Origin: Acidovorax sp.
Lineage (GTDB): Bacteria; Pseudomonadota; Gammaproteobacteria; Burkholderiales; Burkholderiaceae_C
Reading direction: 5' to 3'
Assembly: GCA_031277855.1 (NCBI GenBank)
Contig: JAITLO010000034.1
Location: forward strand, 62,001-126,000
Length of the DNA stretch: 64,000 bases
Part shown: positions 8,619 to 17,470 of the stretch, piece by piece
Numbering within the stretch: position 1 is the stretch's first letter
Layout: the number at the start of each line of letters is the position of its first letter
Made by a program: the position numbers and the translations under genes
The notes under the pieces: generated by a model
What the model saw: the letters and a program-made list of their open reading frames with translations, nothing else
Databases searched by the model: none
Told to the model about the DNA's origin: nothing

Positions 8619-11600
8619 TCACTCCACCACCTTCAACCGCCCCCCCATGGCCCGCGAAAACACGCGCCGGTCATACATGGCTTCGCCATAGGCCGGGGGG
8701 ACCACATAGTCGCCCACGGTGGCGGCGCGGGCCTTGTAAGTGATCTCGGACAGGTCCTTGCCCACATCGCCATAGAGCACGATGCGGTCCTCGCGGATGT
8801 CGGCGTATTCCAGCTTCCATGAACCCTTGGAGGCCAGGCGTTTTTTCCACAAGGGCTCGCTCTCCTGCTCCTCGGCTTCCTCGTCGTCGCTGGCATCGCT
8901 GGCGCTTTGCAGCACCGGCTCCAGGCCACCGGGCAGCATGTCCACCAGGGCGACATTGCGGATCAACTCCTTGTCCAGGCTGCGCACCCGCACACGCACA
9001 GTGACCTCATCGCCCAGCTTGACCTGGGTGACGGGCTGGCCCTTGGCATCCAGAATTTCATGGAAGACTTCCATGCCCTGATCCAGATATTTGGTGGCTA
9101 CGTTGCGTTCAAAGCCCTGCTCGGCCCAGCTGTAGTAGAGGGTGAAGTCGCTGTGGTTGGACAGCTTGAGCTTGTGGCTGCCCTCGGGCACGGCAGTGCG
9201 CGCCAAGGGGTTGATGCCGCCCAGGGCCAGGGCGGTGGCCTGGTTCTTGGCGTTCAAGGCCTGCACGTCGAGCTTGCCCGCCGCATTCACGGCCACGGCG
9301 TCGAAATAGGCATCCACGGCCAGCAGCATGGTGGCCGAGGACAGGCTGTTGTACCAGCCGTCGCGCACCATGCCGGCCAGGCCTTCCCAGACGCTGGGCT
9401 GGAGCGTCTTGAGGCGCTCCGGGAAATGGCGTGCCACCAGGTGCAGCAGCATGCTGTCGTGCACCAGCGGGTCGTAATAGCTGCCCCACAGCGTGCGGCG
9501 CTGCTTGTTGTTCACGCGCTTGAGCAGATCGGCCCAGACCGGGTCCAGCAATTCCTTGGCGGCCTTGTCCTGCTTGACCAGCAAATAGGTGGCGGCCAGA
9601 TAGGCCGCGCCCAGGTCGTCGGCCAGGGCGGGCTGGTTGCTCCAGCCCTGGCGCAGATTGGCCAGGGCCGAGGGCAGCACCATGCCCTGGCGGGCCAGCA
9701 GGTACACGGCCTGGGCACGCTGGCGCCAGGCGTCCGGGGTGGTGCCACCGTTGCCCAGCCACTGGTGCAGATAGCTGTTGGCCTGGTCCAGCAGGTCCTG
9801 GGGCACGGCCAGCTTGTGCTGCTTGGCCTCTACCAGCAGTTGCACGGCATACAGGGTGGCAAAGGGATCGGCATGGCTGCCGCCGGGCCAGGCCGCAAAA
9901 CCGCCCTCGCTGCTTTGGCGCGTGCGCAGCTGCACCAGATAGCGGTCCAGCGTCTTGCGCGCCGTGGGCAGCGGGCCTTGCTCGGCCGTGCGGCCGCGTT
10001 GCATCTCCTTGAGCAGCTCGGGCCGGGTGGACAGCAGCACGGCCGGCAAGGTCTGGCTGGTGATTTGCTCGGTGCAGCCGTGGGGATAGGCCTCCAGGTA
10101 TTGCATCAGCCCCGTGGCAAAGGCCCAGGGCGCGGCCGATACGGCCAGGTCGCTGCGCCGGAAGTTGGGGTAGAGATCGGCCTGGCTTTGGAGTTCGCCC
10201 GCGCGTTGGAAGCTGCCGGCCTGCACCAGGCTGACATAGGGCGAGGCAGGGCGCACGCTGACCTCTTCGCTCAGGCGCGTGCTATAGCCCTGGTGGCTGG
10301 CGCTGAACACCAGCGGGGCGGAGCCCAGCTGGGCCTGGGCACCTGGCTTGGCACGCACCTTGAAGCGGGCCCGGCCCTCGCCGCCCTCGTTGACGGACAG
10401 GGTTTGTGTGGCCTCGCCCACCACCTCCAGCCCGCCCGAGGCGCTGAGGCTGAGCTTGATGGGGGCCTTCTTGCCCGAGCCGCGGATGTTGTTGGCCAGG
10501 CCCACGCCCACTTCCACCACATCGCCGGGTGCCATGGCCAACGGGGCGCTGGGCAGCAGCACCATGTCGCCACGCACCGTGGTCTGGGTGCTCAGGGCCG
10601 CGGCCTGGCTGTCGCTGATGGCCACGGCCATGACGCGCAGGCTGCCGTTGAAGCGCTCGGGCACGGTGTAGCTGAATTCGCGGCTGCCATTCACCTCGAC
10701 CAGGCCGGACCAATAGGCCACGGGCTTGTCGCGCTTGCGTTTGAAGGGGTTGAGGTGCTTGCCTAAAGCCCCCTCTCCGTCGCCGCCAGGGGCGGCGGCC
10801 TGCATGAGTTTTTTGAACTCGGGCAGGATCATGTCCAGTGTCTGCTGGGTTTCGACCTCCAACGCGCGCTTTTGGAAGAAATGCTTGAGCGGGTCGGGCG
10901 TCTTGTAACGCGCCACCTGCAAAATGCCTTCGTCCACGGCAAACACCACGGCGCGCGTGGGCTTGTCGCTGGTGAGCTGCATCTTCATGGGTTGGCCGGG
11001 TTTGATCAGCTCGCTGCTGGTCAACGTGATCTTGGCGCGGCGCTGGTCCAGCGTGGTGGCAAAAGGCATGACGCCGTGGGACAGCGGGCTCATATAGATC
11101 TCGTCCGAGGACGGATCGCGCACAAAATGCACGCTCACATAGCCCGTGCCTTCAAAGTCCTTGGGCAGGGTGATTTTCTGCACCGAGGCGGTCTTGTCGG
11201 TCTTGAACCAGCTGTGGGCATAGACCTTGTCGCGTTCGATGGTGATCAGGCCCGCGCCCACATAGGGTGCGCGGATGCTGACCGAAATCTCCTGGCCGGG
11301 CGCGTAGTCCTTCTTGTCCAGGGTGAGTTCCAGCTCGGCATTGCGGTCCAGCGAGCGCGTAATGTTGGCGCTGCCGGCCACGCTGTATTCAATGCGGCTG
11401 AGCACCTGGTCCTGGGCATTGCGCAGCACATAGGCAAAGTTGCCAGGCGTGGCCGTGTCCAGCTGCAGCTGGCTGCCTGCGGCCGCTATGGCCCAGGGTT
11501 TTTCATCCAGCAGCACATCCTTGCGGCGTGACTCGTAGCGGTACAGGCCGTTGCCCTGCTTGACCAGCACCGACAGCACCTTGCGCTCCATGCGCTGCAG

Positions 11601-14600
11601 CTTGAGTGCGGGCAGGGCCATTTTCTGCGCCTGCGGGTTGATGGCAATCAGCTGGGCATTGCGCACCGCGCTCTTGCTGATGTAGCGCGCATCGCCGTCG
11701 AGCTTGACGCCCACCAGATAGGGCTGGTCGCTGACCAGGGTGCGCACCTCGGCCGAGACGCTGCGCCCGCCCTCGGGCTCAAAGGCCTTGGCCAGCACCT
11801 GCACCTGGTAGGTGGCGGGGGCAAAGCGGGACAGGCGCAGGTCGAACTCGGTCTTGCCGTCGTCGCCGGTTTCTTGCTCGCCCAGCTCGTCTTCCTGGCG
11901 TTCACCGTCATGCTGGGGCAGGTAAAAGCCATAGTCTGCATGGGCGCTAAAGGAGGGGAAGGCCGGCGTCAGCGTCATGGTGGCCTGCACCTTGCGCTGG
12001 GGCGCGGGCGTGCCGAACAGGTTTTGCACATCGATCAGAGCTTTGAGATCCTGGGGACGCACCCAGCCCTCGGCGCTTTGCTGGTTGAGCGTCAGCTTGA
12101 TCTTGCTGCGGTCGGGCAGGAACTCCTGCACCTTGACCGTGGTGCTGCCCAGCAGCAGGCCCTGGGCATCGGGCGAGCCCGCGCTTGTGGGGCGCGGCAG
12201 ATACAGGCTGACCGTGTAATTGCCCGTGGGGGCCGTGTCCTCGGTGCTGTGTTCGATCTCGGCTGCGCCGCTGGGGCCCAGGCGCAGTTTTTCGCGGCGC
12301 ACGCTCATGCCACGGGCATCGGTGATCTCCACCTCCATGGGCAGCTCGCTGAGCGAGGTGGACCAGTTGCCGGCCTTGACCATCATGGCAATGTGCATGG
12401 TCTCGCCGGGGCGGTACATGCCGCGGTCGCTGAACACATAGGCCGTCATCTGGTTGGGAATGCCGGCAGAGCGCAGGCCTCCCACGTCGAAGCGGGAGAC
12501 ATCCAGCGTGCAGTCATAGCGGTTCAGCGGCAGAAAGCTCAGGTCTCCGCCCTTGCGCACCACCAGGGCAATCGGTGCCTTCTCGCGCTGAAAGCCGGCC
12601 AGACTGGGCAGCTTGGCATGGCCTGCAGCGTCGGTGGTCTGCGTGGCAATGGCCTGGCCGTTGCGGCCCCAGATTTCGACCTGGGCGCCCGCCACGGGCT
12701 GGCCCGTGGCAATGCTTTGCACAAACACATCGCGCGTGCCCGACAGCGACTTCTTCATCACCAGGCCCAGGTCGGTGACCAGGACCAGGCGCTGCTCGCC
12801 ATAGCGCTCCAGCGCATCGCTTTCGTCTTGTTCTTCTTCGGCCTCGGCTTCTGGCTGCTGGGCATCCGGCTCGGGCTTTTTCTTGGCCTTGGAAGGGTCG
12901 TAGCCGCGCAGCTTGAGCAAAAAGACGCCGCGGCGGTTGCCGGCGTCGGCATGCAAATAGCTGCCGAAGTCCACGGTCTCGTAATGGGGCTTGCCCGGGC
13001 GCAGGTTCAGCGGGATTTTTTTCTCGAACCGGTCCACCAGGTCATCGGCTTCTATGCCGTTGTAAAAGCGCGGATTCTCAAAACTGCCCTCGCTTTGCGA
13101 GATCAGATGCTGCAGCTGGGCCGGCAGCAGGCGGCCAATTTCCAGCTGCACGCCCGGCAGGTCGCGCACCAGAATGGGTAGTTTTTTCTCGCCCGACAGC
13201 GCCAGCAGCGCGCCCTGGCCCACGATGCTCAGTTCGGGGGGGAAGGGCTTGAGTTTGACGATGCGCTGGTAGGGCTCGCCCATCTGGTAGCCGCCAGGGG
13301 TCTTCATGCCCTTGGCCACGCGCACCAGCAGATAGCGCCCGCCTTCGGCCTGGGGCAGGCGAAAGCTGTGCAGCGCGCTGTGTTCCAGCTCGCTGGGAAT
13401 CAGCACCGGCGCCAGCTTGCGTGCGCGGGTCAGCACTTCATCGCTCACCGCCTCTGGCGAGGCGGCCCAGTCAAAGTCGGCGGCGTCGCTGCCGGGCTTT
13501 TGCTTGGCGGGCAGCATCCAGGCGCCGAGCACGCGGGTGATCTCGCGTTCGGGCACGGCCATGGAGGCTGTGATGTGCAGCACATGTTCGGGCTCGCCGT
13601 TTTCGTTGCTGACTATGCTGGGCTCGGCGCTGGCGATGGACAGGCTGTACAGCCCGGGAATCGCCAATTGGTGCAGCAGCTTGCGCTCCAGGGTCGGCCC
13701 GCCGCGCTCGGCCACGCTGCCTTCCGCGAGCTTGAACTCCACCTGGCTGGTTTGTCTGGGAATTTCCAGCGGCTCGGACTGCACCGTGACTTGTTGCTTC
13801 CACTGGTCATAGCGCACCGTGTGTGCCAGCTGCTTGCAGGCCTCCTGGGGTGTAGAGGCCTGCGCGCTGCAGTCGCCATAGCGCAGGGTGATGCGTTTTT
13901 CCAGCTCTGCCGTGTTCACCGGATGGGAAAAGCGCAGCGTGAACAGGGCGCGGCGCACATCGGCCTGGGTGGGGTCCTGGTAGAACTCGGCGCCCTCCAG
14001 GTTGACGACAAAGGCCGGTGCGCTGAATTCGTACTGGTCCTGGGCGATTTCCACATGCGAGGCCAAGGTCTTCTTGCCCAGGCGCACCAGGTATTTCTGG
14101 CCCACGGGCCAGTCCTGCTCGGGTTTGAACTCCAAGAGATCGGCCTGGGTCCAGGTCCATTGGCCGGCCAAGGCGGGTTCCATGCGGATATCCAGGGCCG
14201 CCTGGCCGATTTGTTCTATGGGGGCAGCATCGGCAGAAAAACGCAGGCGCGCGGGGTTGAACAGGGCGTCGGACTCTATGCGGGTGCGGTTGGGCGCCTC
14301 CATCGTGGCGCTGACCTGTTGGGGCGGCACCTGCTCGGGCGTCAGTCCATGCCACCACTTCAGCACCGAGGGGCTGGCCCACCAGCCCAGTGCCACCACC
14401 AGGGCGGCAATCAGCACCCAGGCCAGGCGCTGCTGCAGCCATGCCAGCAGGCGTACCAGCTGGCAACCGACCCATGCCATCCATGCCGGGGGCTGCCAGG
14501 AGCCCATCAGCAGCTTCAGCAGGCGGTGCAGCGGAGCCCAGCATCGCGCCAGCAGTTGCAGCAGCACGGTACTGGCCGCAGCCAGTTTTTGATTGGCAAG

Positions 14601-14609
14601 CCCAAGCAT
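8619..14609 (-). CDS. Bacterial alpha-2-macroglobulin (YfhM-type, thioester-containing)
   Basis: 1996 residues from ATG 14609 (MLGLANQKLA); the frame extends 42 codons further upstream but this start fits better with the membrane segment (about residues 60-82). Family marks are MG-like beta domains, the MG10/A2M_N and A2M stretches (for example GMYRPGETMHIAMMVKAG), and a thioester motif CTEQ with Cys at about residue 1512, in YPHGCTEQITSQ, followed by the alpha/alpha-toroid TED. These proteins are periplasmic, trap proteases and are thought to protect the envelope, working with PbpC for repair. The lipobox of E. coli YfhM is not evident; anchoring appears to be by a transmembrane helix, which is a difference worth noting. 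Very confident on family, modest on physiology. Confidence 0.93.
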   Translation of the reverse strand: MLGLANQKLAAASTVLLQLLARCWAPLHRLLKLLMGSWQPPAWMAWVGCQLVRLLAWLQQRLAWVLIAALVVALGWWASPSVLKWWHGLTPEQVPPQQVSATMEAPNRTRIESDALFNPARLRFSADAAPIEQIGQAALDIRMEPALAGQWTWTQADLLEFKPEQDWPVGQKYLVRLGKKTLASHVEIAQDQYEFSAPAFVVNLEGAEFYQDPTQADVRRALFTLRFSHPVNTAELEKRITLRYGDCSAQASTPQEACKQLAHTVRYDQWKQQVTVQSEPLEIPRQTSQVEFKLAEGSVAERGGPTLERKLLHQLAIPGLYSLSIASAEPSIVSNENGEPEHVLHITASMAVPEREITRVLGAWMLPAKQKPGSDAADFDWAASPEAVSDEVLTRARKLAPVLIPSELEHSALHSFRLPQAEGGRYLLVRVAKGMKTPGGYQMGEPYQRIVKLKPFPPELSIVGQGALLALSGEKKLPILVRDLPGVQLEIGRLLPAQLQHLISQSEGSFENPRFYNGIEADDLVDRFEKKIPLNLRPGKPHYETVDFGSYLHADAGNRRGVFLLKLRGYDPSKAKKKPEPDAQQPEAEAEEEQDESDALERYGEQRLVLVTDLGLVMKKSLSGTRDVFVQSIATGQPVAGAQVEIWGRNGQAIATQTTDAAGHAKLPSLAGFQREKAPIALVVRKGGDLSFLPLNRYDCTLDVSRFDVGGLRSAGIPNQMTAYVFSDRGMYRPGETMHIAMMVKAGNWSTSLSELPMEVEITDARGMSVRREKLRLGPSGAAEIEHSTEDTAPTGNYTVSLYLPRPTSAGSPDAQGLLLGSTTVKVQEFLPDRSKIKLTLNQQSAEGWVRPQDLKALIDVQNLFGTPAPQRKVQATMTLTPAFPSFSAHADYGFYLPQHDGERQEDELGEQETGDDGKTEFDLRLSRFAPATYQVQVLAKAFEPEGGRSVSAEVRTLVSDQPYLVGVKLDGDARYISKSAVRNAQLIAINPQAQKMALPALKLQRMERKVLSVLVKQGNGLYRYESRRKDVLLDEKPWAIAAAGSQLQLDTATPGNFAYVLRNAQDQVLSRIEYSVAGSANITRSLDRNAELELTLDKKDYAPGQEISVSIRAPYVGAGLITIERDKVYAHSWFKTDKTASVQKITLPKDFEGTGYVSVHFVRDPSSDEIYMSPLSHGVMPFATTLDQRRAKITLTSSELIKPGQPMKMQLTSDKPTRAVVFAVDEGILQVARYKTPDPLKHFFQKRALEVETQQTLDMILPEFKKLMQAAAPGGDGEGALGKHLNPFKRKRDKPVAYWSGLVEVNGSREFSYTVPERFNGSLRVMAVAISDSQAAALSTQTTVRGDMVLLPSAPLAMAPGDVVEVGVGLANNIRGSGKKAPIKLSLSASGGLEVVGEATQTLSVNEGGEGRARFKVRAKPGAQAQLGSAPLVFSASHQGYSTRLSEEVSVRPASPYVSLVQAGSFQRAGELQSQADLYPNFRRSDLAVSAAPWAFATGLMQYLEAYPHGCTEQITSQTLPAVLLSTRPELLKEMQRGRTAEQGPLPTARKTLDRYLVQLRTRQSSEGGFAAWPGGSHADPFATLYAVQLLVEAKQHKLAVPQDLLDQANSYLHQWLGNGGTTPDAWRQRAQAVYLLARQGMVLPSALANLRQGWSNQPALADDLGAAYLAATYLLVKQDKAAKELLDPVWADLLKRVNNKQRRTLWGSYYDPLVHDSMLLHLVARHFPERLKTLQPSVWEGLAGMVRDGWYNSLSSATMLLAVDAYFDAVAVNAAGKLDVQALNAKNQATALALGGINPLARTAVPEGSHKLKLSNHSDFTLYYSWAEQGFERNVATKYLDQGMEVFHEILDAKGQPVTQVKLGDEVTVRVRVRSLDKELIRNVALVDMLPGGLEPVLQSASDASDDEEAEEQESEPLWKKRLASKGSWKLEYADIREDRIVLYGDVGKDLSEITYKARAATVGDYVVPPAYGEAMYDRRVFSRAMGGRLKVVE

Positions 14610-14814
14610 GAGAGTGGTTCCCGGTATTTTTGGTGTGCGTGATGGGGAAAGGCCCCCGGTGTGGGGGGCCTGTGGCGCCAGCGTTGTGAATGGCTTCCGC
14701 ATGTAGCGGTGGCTAGCGCCGAGAGTATGCCGCACAGCACATGCCTGTCAGGCGTGGGCAGATGGCAGGTGGCAGGTGTGGCAGGCGCGGTGGCCAAGCC
14801 GGAGTCAGGCAGGC

Positions 14815-15438
14815 TCAATAACTGCCTGTGGGGTTGACGCCGTCCTGGTGCACCCATTGCACCTGGTCGATCGGCACCCCCAGATTGCGCGCCTGATGCA
14901 GCAGGCGCTCTTCCAGGCCAGCAGGCAGGAAAGGGGTGCGCGAGAGAATCCAGAACTGGTCCAGTTGCGAGCCTATGACCATGGCCCAGCGGTATTTGGG
15001 GTCCAGCGCCACCACGTGGTAGCCGGTGTAGAAGGGGCCGAAGCTTGCAACCTTCCAGGCACCCACATCGCGCCCCAGCACGGGTTTGGCTCGGCCGGAA
15101 GAGCGCTGCCATTCACGCTTGCGTGGGTCATAGCCCCGGTGCTCCACCTGAATGCTGCCGCGGGCCCGGCGTACATACTCGACCTGGGTGCGTTGCAGGC
15201 TGTTTTCCTCGCCTGCGTCGATGCGGGCTACCTCATACCAGCTGCCCATAAAACGCTCCAGATCAAAATCTGCAACGGGAATGACGGAGGCGGGCGTTGG
15301 AGGGCGCCGCAGCGCATACCAGGCCACCGCCCCTGCCGCGCCCAGAGCCAAGACGGCCAGCAATGGCATATTGCCCTGCAGTCGTGCGCTGCTGCGAGCG
15401 GTGGGGTTCAAAGGAGCGGGGTGTTGGCTGTGGGGCAT
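14815..15438 (-). CDS. Lipocalin family protein (Blc-like)
   Basis: 207 residues from ATG 15438, preceded by AAGGAC eight bases upstream; an earlier ATG at 15483 lacks such a site. An N-terminal membrane segment (about residues 20-45, MPLLAVLALGAAGAVAWYAL) precedes the lipocalin domain, which shows the diagnostic GSWYEVARID motif (about residues 66-75) and the later DPKYRWAMVIGS and FWILSRTP strands typical of Blc. No lipobox cysteine is visible, so it would be anchored by the helix rather than lipidated. Such proteins bind lipids in the envelope. Monocistronic, with a different neighbour on each side. Confidence 0.85.
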   Translation of the reverse strand: MPHSQHPAPLNPTARSSARLQGNMPLLAVLALGAAGAVAWYALRRPPTPASVIPVADFDLERFMGSWYEVARIDAGEENSLQRTQVEYVRRARGSIQVEHRGYDPRKREWQRSSGRAKPVLGRDVGAWKVASFGPFYTGYHVVALDPKYRWAMVIGSQLDQFWILSRTPFLPAGLEERLLHQARNLGVPIDQVQWVHQDGVNPTGSY

Positions 15439-15818
15439 GGCATTCGTCCTTGATGCACACATCCGAGAGGGGAGAGCCCACAAGCGATGTATGCGAATGA
15501 TGACGCAAGCTTAGGTCAAAGCGGGGCTTTCTTGCTATAGCTTCTGAATGTAGGTGTGGTGTGCAGGCTGCGCCTGTAGGTCATTTTTGGTGAAAAACGT
15601 GCGCGATAGGCCCCGCCTGCGCTGCCAAGTGAAGGGTGCGAGGGGGAGGCCGCCAGGGAAAAAGACCGGGTGAAAAAAGGTTTGCAGGCTGTAATGCGCC
15701 ACCCGGCCAGCCATGAATGGGCGACTGCCAACAAGGAAATGTGCAGACAAGCTCCTATCCCGGGGCAGGATGTGGAAGAATCTCGCCCTTTACCGTTGTT
15801 CGCAAAAAGGAGTCCATC
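15439..15818. other. 380-base intergenic region, divergent promoters
   Basis: Lies between the lipocalin start (minus) and the small basic gene (plus), so it should hold both promoters, but I could not pick a convincing -35/-10 pair for either. Open frames crossing it on both strands have no recognisable protein features. The only structured part noticed is a C/G-rich patch around 15610-15720. Otherwise nothing identified. Confidence 0.5.
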
Positions 15819-15980
15819 ATGGGCAACAAAATCGTGACCGAAGCCGATCGCAAGTTCACCCCCCAACCCAAGACCCCCAATGGCGTGGTGCTGCCCACCG
15901 GTGGCCGTGGCCAGCGTGTGAGCCTGGAGCGTGGTTCGCACACCCGCAGCAAGAAGAACCCTGGCAAGCGCCACGGTTGA
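15819..15980 (+). CDS. Small basic protein of unknown function (53 aa)
   Basis: ATG 15819 is preceded by AAAAAGGAG (15804-15812) at good spacing and the frame runs 53 residues to TGA, followed 46 bases later by a clean intrinsic terminator, so this is very likely a real single gene. The protein is rich in Lys, Arg, Gly and Pro (MGNKIVTEADRKFTPQPKTP, then a GGRGQRVSLERGSHTRSKKNPGKRHG-type tail) with no hydrophobic segment. It might bind nucleic acid, but I do not recognise the family; a longer upstream frame start has no ribosome site. Confidence 0.7.
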   Translation: MGNKIVTEADRKFTPQPKTPNGVVLPTGGRGQRVSLERGSHTRSKKNPGKRHG

Positions 15981-16026
15981 TTCCCTGTCTGGGGCAGGCA
16001 CCAAGCCTGTTGCCTGGCACTGCAGC

Positions 16027-16057
16027 ACAGCCCGCTTTTGGCGGGCTGTTGTTTTTT
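16027..16057 (+). terminator. Intrinsic terminator of the 53-aa gene
   Basis: Nine-base-pair stem (ACAGCCCGC 16027-16035 with GCGGGCTGT 16041-16049), loop TTTTG, then a T run at 16052-16057. It lies 46 bases after the small gene's stop and on the plus strand. Confidence 0.85.
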
Positions 16058-16216
16058 CGGCAGCAGCCTGCCTGAGATCGTCAACACGTCTTGGGTATAG
16101 ATGCTGGTATGGCAGCGGGCTATGTGCGAAGCGCGTGGTGTGGGGCCTGCGCAGTCGCTACCATGCGCGCTGGTATGGCTGGCAGCATGTGCTTTGGCCG
16201 ACAAGGAGTGGAACAA

Positions 16217-16600
16217 ATGATGGGTGCGGCAGCGTCGTCCGCGGTGTCTGAAATAGAAAAAGCCCCGTGGTGGGTGGTGTGTCTGTGCGCGGGCTGGTGC
16301 GGGGTGTGCCGCGAATACCGCGACGGCTTCGAGGCCTTGGCCCGGCGCAGGCCGGAGATGCGCTGGCACTGGCTGGATGTGGAAGAGCGCGAAGACCTGG
16401 TGGAAGACATGGATGTGGAAACCTTTCCCACATTGCTCATAGGGCGGGGCTCGCAGGCTTTTTTTCTGGGGCCTTTGCTGCCCCAGCATGCGGTGCTGGA
16501 GCGCCTGCTGGATTCCTATGTGGACGGCGCCCCTGCAGCCGCGCAGCTGCCATCAGAGGCGACGCCGCTTTTTTTACGCATTGCCAAAGCGCTGACCTGA
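16217..16600 (+). CDS. Thioredoxin-fold protein (CGVC active site)
   Basis: 127 residues from ATG 16217, chosen because AAGGAG (16202-16207) stands just upstream; a longer frame begins at 16091 without such a site. The sequence has the thioredoxin order: a hydrophobic strand PWWVVCLCAGWCGVC with active-site C28-G-V-C31, an acidic helix region, a cis-Pro-type VETFPTLLIGRG at about residues 70-80, and a C-terminal helix. No signal peptide, so cytoplasmic. CGVC rather than CGPC suggests a different redox potential from classical thioredoxin. Partner unknown. Confidence 0.8.
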   Translation: MMGAAASSAVSEIEKAPWWVVCLCAGWCGVCREYRDGFEALARRRPEMRWHWLDVEEREDLVEDMDVETFPTLLIGRGSQAFFLGPLLPQHAVLERLLDSYVDGAPAAAQLPSEATPLFLRIAKALT

Positions 16601-16638
16601 GTGCACAATGCCCCGCAAAATGTCGATAAGGCTTGTCT

Positions 16639-16667
16639 TTGCGAATCAATGCTTTAGCGGCTACAAT
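16639..16667 (+). promoter_or_regulatory. Sigma-70-type promoter for the rimP operon
   Basis: TTGCGA at 16639-16644 and TACAAT at 16662-16667 are separated by 17 bases. A start site near 16674 would give a leader of about 130 bases before rimP, containing the terminator at 16683-16714. Confidence 0.65.
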
Positions 16668-16682
16668 ACTGGCTTCACGACC

Positions 16683-16714
16683 AAACGGGCGGGTAACAAC
16701 CGCCCGTTTTTTTT
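16683..16714 (+). terminator. Leader terminator/attenuator upstream of rimP
   Basis: AAACGGGCGG (16683-16692), loop GTAACAA, CCGCCCGTTT (16700-16709), with eight T in a row at 16707-16714. Flanking GACC (16679-16682) can pair with GGTC (16715-16718), giving a longer alternative hairpin. Because it lies downstream of the promoter at 16639-16667, it would end most transcripts unless read through. A second weaker hairpin (GCCGCC 16742-16747 with GGCGGC 16757-16762) precedes a T run at 16770-16775. Confidence 0.75.
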
Positions 16715-16802
16715 GGTCGGTTGGATTTGGAGCTCGAAGCTGCCGCCAACCTGTGCGGCGGCTATCGGGTTTTTTGTACTTCCGGGATTGAACTGAATAC
16801 AC

Positions 16803-17384
16803 GTGGCATTACAGCAAATCGTTGAAGAAACCGTGACCGGTCTGGGCTACGACCTGGTGGAGATTGAACGCTCTGGGGGCGGGCTGTTGCGCATTACCAT
16901 CGATTTGCCCTGGACGCCGCCAGCCGAAGACCAGCCGCAGCCGTTGGTGGAGCAGTTCATCACTGTGGAAGACTGCGAAAAGGTCACGCGCCAGCTGCAG
17001 TTTGCACTGGAAGTGGATGGCGTGGACTACCACCGCCTGGAAGTCTCATCGCCAGGCATTGATCGATTGCTGCGCCATGAGCAGGACTTCATCCGTTTCC
17101 AAGGTGAGGTGGTGGATCTGACGCTCAAGGAAGCCATAGGCGCCGCAGCCACGGGCAGCGTCAACGCCAATCGCAAGAAATTTCGCGGCACGCTGGAGCG
17201 CGCCGAAGACGGAGGCTGGCAGATCGTCTGGAGCGATGCCCCCCCCGTCAAGCCGGGTCAAAGAGTAAGTAAGAAGCGCGAACCCGCGCCGCTGCAGGCG
17301 ATGGGCTTCACGCTGGATGAGTTGCGAGAGGCGCGCTTGGCGCCCATCGTGAATTTCAAAGGGCGTGCAGCCAAGCCGGTGTAA
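16803..17384 (+). CDS. rimP: Ribosome maturation factor RimP
   Basis: 193-residue cytoplasmic protein needed for 30S subunit maturation. GTG start at 16803 gives MALQQIVEETVTGLGYDLVEIE, the conserved RimP start; the ribosome site is poor, so translation may be inefficient. The N-terminal domain contains GLGYDLVEIERS and the PxTVEDCEKVTRQL-like segment (EQFITVEDCEKVTRQL, about 57-72); the VSSPGIDR motif lies at about 80-87. It heads the rimP-nusA-infB-rbfA-truB-typA run, the common order for this operon. Confidence 0.95.
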   Translation: MALQQIVEETVTGLGYDLVEIERSGGGLLRITIDLPWTPPAEDQPQPLVEQFITVEDCEKVTRQLQFALEVDGVDYHRLEVSSPGIDRLLRHEQDFIRFQGEVVDLTLKEAIGAAATGSVNANRKKFRGTLERAEDGGWQIVWSDAPPVKPGQRVSKKREPAPLQAMGFTLDELREARLAPIVNFKGRAAKPV

Positions 17385-17470
17385 AGCCGCTGGCAGTTGT
17401 CATCGTTTGGAGCGGGAAGGGCGCTGTGGACAGCGTTCTCGCTTGAGGAATGAAATAGGAGAGTCGTCGC

